Assembly: GCA_040507895.1 (NCBI GenBank)
Contig: JBEVNX010000040.1
Location: 1 to 8,945, forward strand
Reading direction: 5' to 3'
Source of the DNA: JBEVNX01 sp040507895
GTDB taxonomy: Bacteria; Desulfobacterota; Binatia; JACPRU01
DNA length: 8,945 nucleotides
In this document: piece by piece, positions 6,601-8,945 of the stretch
Position numbering within the stretch: the first letter of the stretch is position 1
How the letters are laid out: each line of letters begins with the position of its first letter
Translations under genes and position numbers: made by a program
The notes under the pieces: model-generated
Databases searched by the model: none
What the model was told of the DNA's origin: nothing
The model's input: the letters and a program-made list of their open reading frames with translations, nothing else

Positions 6601-8213
6601 CGATGCTCGACTGGCCAATCGAACGCTGGACTCTCGTCGAGCTCGTGCGTCGCCAGGCCGAGCGTTACGGCGAGCGCGAGTTTCTGCGCTTCGAAGATGG
6701 CTCGGTGACCTCGTTCGCGGAGCTCGACCGGCAAAGTACACGCATCGCCCATGCTCTCGCGGCCCGCGGCCTCGGCCGCGGCGACAGATTGCTCGCCCTC
6801 TTGTTGAACGGTCCATCGTTCCTGCCGCTGCTCCTCGGCGCGAACAAGCTCGGCGCCGTGTTCGTTTCGGTGAACACGGAGCTCAAGGGCACATTCCTCG
6901 AGCACCAGATTCGCAACAGCGCGCCGCGGATCCTCGCCGTTGATCGCGAGCTCGCGCGGGCGTTCGCGGGAATCGATCTCTCCGATGTGGCGTGCACGAT
7001 TGTCGTCGGCGAAGGCGACCATTCTTTGGATGCCCTGCGCGGCGTGTCCAGCGTATCGTTCGGAGAGCTGCTCACGCCCGGGCCGGCCGCGGGATCGCTC
7101 GTGGAGCCTGCCGCGCGCGACCTCTCCACCGTGATCTATACCTCCGGGACTACGGGCCCCTCGAAAGGCGTGCTCATGCCCCACGCGCACGTCGTGCTCA
7201 TGGGCTACACCCTGGCTCGCCGGCTCGGGCTCGGCGAAAACGACGTCTATTACGTGTGCATGCCGATGTTTCACTCCAACGCGCTGTTCATGCAGGTGGT
7301 GGGCTCGCTCCTTGCGGGCGCGAGGGCGTTCGTAGTGAGGCGCTTCAGTCCCTCGCGTTGGCTCGACGACGTGCGGAAGAGCGGAGCGACGTTCACCAAC
7401 GGGCTTGGCGTGATTCCGGAGTTCATCTTCCGCCAGCCGCCGACTCCGCACGACCGCGATCACAAGCTGCGGGCGATGATGGCGGTGCCGATCGCCGCGG
7501 AGTGGGGGACGGCCTTCGAAGAGCGATTCGGCGTGCCGCTGGTACAAGGCTACGGGATGACCGAGATCAACATCGTCGCCTACAGCGCGCCGGGTGATCC
7601 GCTCGAGCCCGGATGCGCGGGCGCGATCCTTGACGACTTCTTCGAGGTGAGGATCGTCGATGCCGACGATCGAAGCGTCCCGGACGGCCAGGTCGGCGAG
7701 ATCGTGGTTCGCCCGAAAGAGCCTTGGTGCTTCATGGCCGGCTACCAGCGCATGCCCGAGAAGACGCTCGAGGCTTGGCAGAACCTCTGGTTCCATACCG
7801 GCGACGCGGGCCGCATCGATTCGCGGGGCCGCCTGTTCTTCGTCGACCGCATCAAGGATTGCATCCGGCGGCGCGGCGAGAACATTTCGTCCTTCGAGAT
7901 CGAGCAGGTCATCGCGGCGCACCCGTTGGTGGCGGAAGGCGCCGTGGTGGCCGTCAAGGCGACCGACCAAGGCGGCGAGGACGAGATCAAAGCGTGCGTA
8001 GTTTTGAAAGCCGGGCAGACTCTCGCCCCGGAGGCGCTGCTCGACTACTGCCAGGAGCGTATGCCGCGATTCGCGATCCCGCGCTTCGTCGAGTTCGTCG
8101 AGGCGCTGCCCAAGACCGCCACCGGTAAGCTGCAGAAAGAGGAATTGCGTCGGCGAGGTCGAGGCACGGAAGCCTGGGACCGCGAGGCTGCGGGCTACGT
8201 GGTCCGGCGATGA
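6597..8213 (+). CDS. bal: AMP-forming acyl-CoA ligase, probable beta-keto acid (benzoylacetate)-CoA ligase
   Basis: This gene encodes a 538-residue adenylate-forming ligase of normal family length. It has the P-loop TSGTTGPSKG (residues 182-191), the aromatic/adenine motif GYGMTE (318-323), the ribose-binding HTGD (400-403), the hinge segment DRIKDCIRRRGENISSFEIE (417-436) and the catalytic lysine K511 in TATGKLQ. All catalytic elements are intact, so it should convert a carboxylic acid, ATP and CoA to acyl-CoA, AMP and pyrophosphate. The RRRGENISSFE wording is typical of the crotonobetaine/carnitine-CoA ligase (CaiC-like) branch. The 4-bp ATGA overlap with the epsilon-like gene couples it to the carboxylase. 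Its likely substrate is therefore the unstable beta-keto acid made by that enzyme, as with Bal in Aromatoleum. Alternative substrates such as other aryl or alkyl 3-oxo acids cannot be excluded by sequence. Confidence 0.87.
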   Translation: MTMLDWPIERWTLVELVRRQAERYGEREFLRFEDGSVTSFAELDRQSTRIAHALAARGLGRGDRLLALLLNGPSFLPLLLGANKLGAVFVSVNTELKGTFLEHQIRNSAPRILAVDRELARAFAGIDLSDVACTIVVGEGDHSLDALRGVSSVSFGELLTPGPAAGSLVEPAARDLSTVIYTSGTTGPSKGVLMPHAHVVLMGYTLARRLGLGENDVYYVCMPMFHSNALFMQVVGSLLAGARAFVVRRFSPSRWLDDVRKSGATFTNGLGVIPEFIFRQPPTPHDRDHKLRAMMAVPIAAEWGTAFEERFGVPLVQGYGMTEINIVAYSAPGDPLEPGCAGAILDDFFEVRIVDADDRSVPDGQVGEIVVRPKEPWCFMAGYQRMPEKTLEAWQNLWFHTGDAGRIDSRGRLFFVDRIKDCIRRRGENISSFEIEQVIAAHPLVAEGAVVAVKATDQGGEDEIKACVVLKAGQTLAPEALLDYCQERMPRFAIPRFVEFVEALPKTATGKLQKEELRRRGRGTEAWDREAAGYVVRR

Positions 8214-8334
8214 GCGATGCTCTCGAACGGTGGATCGAGGACGCGGACGGAAGCACGGCGCGCCCCTGCTTACGCGTCAGGCTGACCCGGCTGAGACGAT
8301 CGACGCCTACATAGAGGACGAAAGGGGAACGACG
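8214..8334 (+). other. 121-bp spacer before the nitroreductase with a possible leader micro-ORF
   Basis: This is the only sizeable gap in the window. A 34-codon reading frame starts at ATG 8210, overlaps the CoA ligase stop as ATGA and ends with TAG at 8312-8314. It encodes MSDALERWIEDADGSTARP followed by an Arg-rich tail. The nitroreductase frame is also open through the whole spacer and reads AETIDAYIEDERGTTMDF just before and across the start. No convincing terminator hairpin or promoter was seen. The micro-ORF is unproven as a gene; it may be a decayed or frameshifted remnant, or chance in GC-rich DNA. Confidence 0.25.
8321..8327 (+). promoter_or_regulatory. Ribosome binding site for the nitroreductase
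   Basis: AAAGGGG ends 7 nt before ATG 8335 and is the only good purine-rich box in the spacer. It sets ATG 8335 as the start, although the frame is open further upstream and contains a GTG at 8230. Confidence 0.6.
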
Positions 8335-8945
8335 ATGGATTTTTTTCGCGTGTGTGGACTTCGGCGCAGCATCCGCATCTTCGATCGCAGGAAGCCGGTG
8401 GAGCGGGCGGCGATCCAGCGGATCCTCGAAGTCGTGCGCGTGGCGACGAGCTGCCCCGGCAACCTTCAGCCGTGGCGGGCCATTGTCATCGATCAGGACA
8501 AGCTCACGGCCGCCGACCGTAAGACCCTGCTTGCAGCTGACAACTACCAAGCAGCGCATGCGCAGGCGCCGATCTGGATCTATTGGTGCGCGGACACGGA
8601 CGCGGCGCGCCCCGACACGTTTCGCGCGCGCGTACACGAGCTCATCGACGTCGGCGCGATGCCGACCTACTACGGCTGGACGCACGAGACCGTCGACGGC
8701 TCGATCCTGCGCGGCGAGATCGCGCCCGAGGGGATGGCGAACATCGAGCAGATCATTCACGGCATGCCGCTCGAGATGAGCGCGATGATCGCCCGGCAGG
8801 AAACCGTCGGCGCCTGCGCGATCGCCCTACTCGCGGCGGTGAACGAAGGTCTCGGCACCTGCCTTCATAGCTGCCACGGTGCAGACAAGGTCCAGGACGT
8901 CCGCCGAGTGCTCAAGCTGCCCGAGGCGTGGAACACGATCTGGGT
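8335..8945 (+). CDS. Nitroreductase-family FMN-dependent oxidoreductase, 3' truncated by window edge
   Basis: The first 203 residues of a nitroreductase-fold flavoprotein are visible, and no stop occurs before the window ends. Family landmarks are the FMN phosphate-binding RRSIR (residues 10-14), the pattern PVERAAIQRILEVVRVATSC (21-40), GNLQPWRAIVI (42-52), and the late helix TVGACAIALLAAVNEGLGTC (157-176). These proteins are usually cytoplasmic homodimers that reduce nitro groups, quinones, enones or other acceptors with NAD(P)H. The true substrate cannot be read from sequence. It is encoded on the same strand as the carboxylase operon but 121 bp further on with its own ribosome binding site, so membership of the operon is possible but not shown. 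A run of seven T (8340-8346) directly follows the start codon, which is unusual in this GC-rich DNA. Confidence 0.8.
   Translation, partial: MDFFRVCGLRRSIRIFDRRKPVERAAIQRILEVVRVATSCPGNLQPWRAIVIDQDKLTAADRKTLLAADNYQAAHAQAPIWIYWCADTDAARPDTFRARVHELIDVGAMPTYYGWTHETVDGSILRGEIAPEGMANIEQIIHGMPLEMSAMIARQETVGACAIALLAAVNEGLGTCLHSCHGADKVQDVRRVLKLPEAWNTIW

Noticed and set aside
8270..8300. Repeated GGCTGA motifs (8279-8294 area) as an operator or terminator
   Set aside because: Only two 6-base copies in direct orientation, with no hairpin of useful length and no T-tract; this is expected by chance.

Overview
The window is a high-GC stretch (about two thirds G+C by eye, strong G/C preference at third codon positions) that is almost fully coding on the + strand. 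This suits a GC-rich bacterium, most plausibly a proteobacterium or similar environmental lineage. No rRNA or tRNA gene is present and the sequence alone does not fix the genus. I saw no mobile elements, CRISPR arrays or integration scars.

Layout: seven co-directional genes. (1) 3-1052, the C-terminal half of a hydantoinase/oxoprolinase A-type (HyuA) subunit, cut by the left window edge. (2) 1062-1424, a 120-residue Cys-rich subunit like the small subunit of acetone and acetophenone carboxylases. (3) 1444-3585, a complete second HyuA-type ATPase subunit starting at GTG. (4) 3598-5826, a HyuB-type subunit. (5) 5830-6600, a 256-residue protein of no obvious family. (6) 6597-8213, an AMP-forming acyl-CoA ligase with the complete motif set. 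(7) 8335 to the right edge, a nitroreductase-fold FMN protein, truncated. Genes 1-6 are separated by gaps of 9, 19, 12 and 3 bp and then a 4-bp ATGA overlap, so they form one tightly coupled operon. The only sizeable gap, 121 bp, lies before the nitroreductase.

Interpretation: HyuA, small Cys-rich subunit, HyuA, HyuB, orphan protein, CoA ligase is the order I recall for the acetophenone carboxylase operon apc1-apc5 plus bal (benzoylacetate-CoA ligase) of Aromatoleum aromaticum. There, an ATP-dependent, biotin-independent carboxylase turns acetophenone plus bicarbonate into benzoylacetate. Bal activates this to benzoylacetyl-CoA, and a thiolase then gives benzoyl-CoA and acetyl-CoA. The most economical reading is therefore a ketone carboxylase and its dedicated CoA ligase, used to degrade an aryl-alkyl or related ketone. 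Family assignment is strong. The exact ketone is inferred from gene order only, and the ketone-forming dehydrogenase and the thiolase are not in the window.

Least explained parts: the fifth gene (epsilon-like subunit), the nitroreductase at the end with its odd leader region, and the unusual nucleotide-loop sequence in the partial first HyuA subunit.
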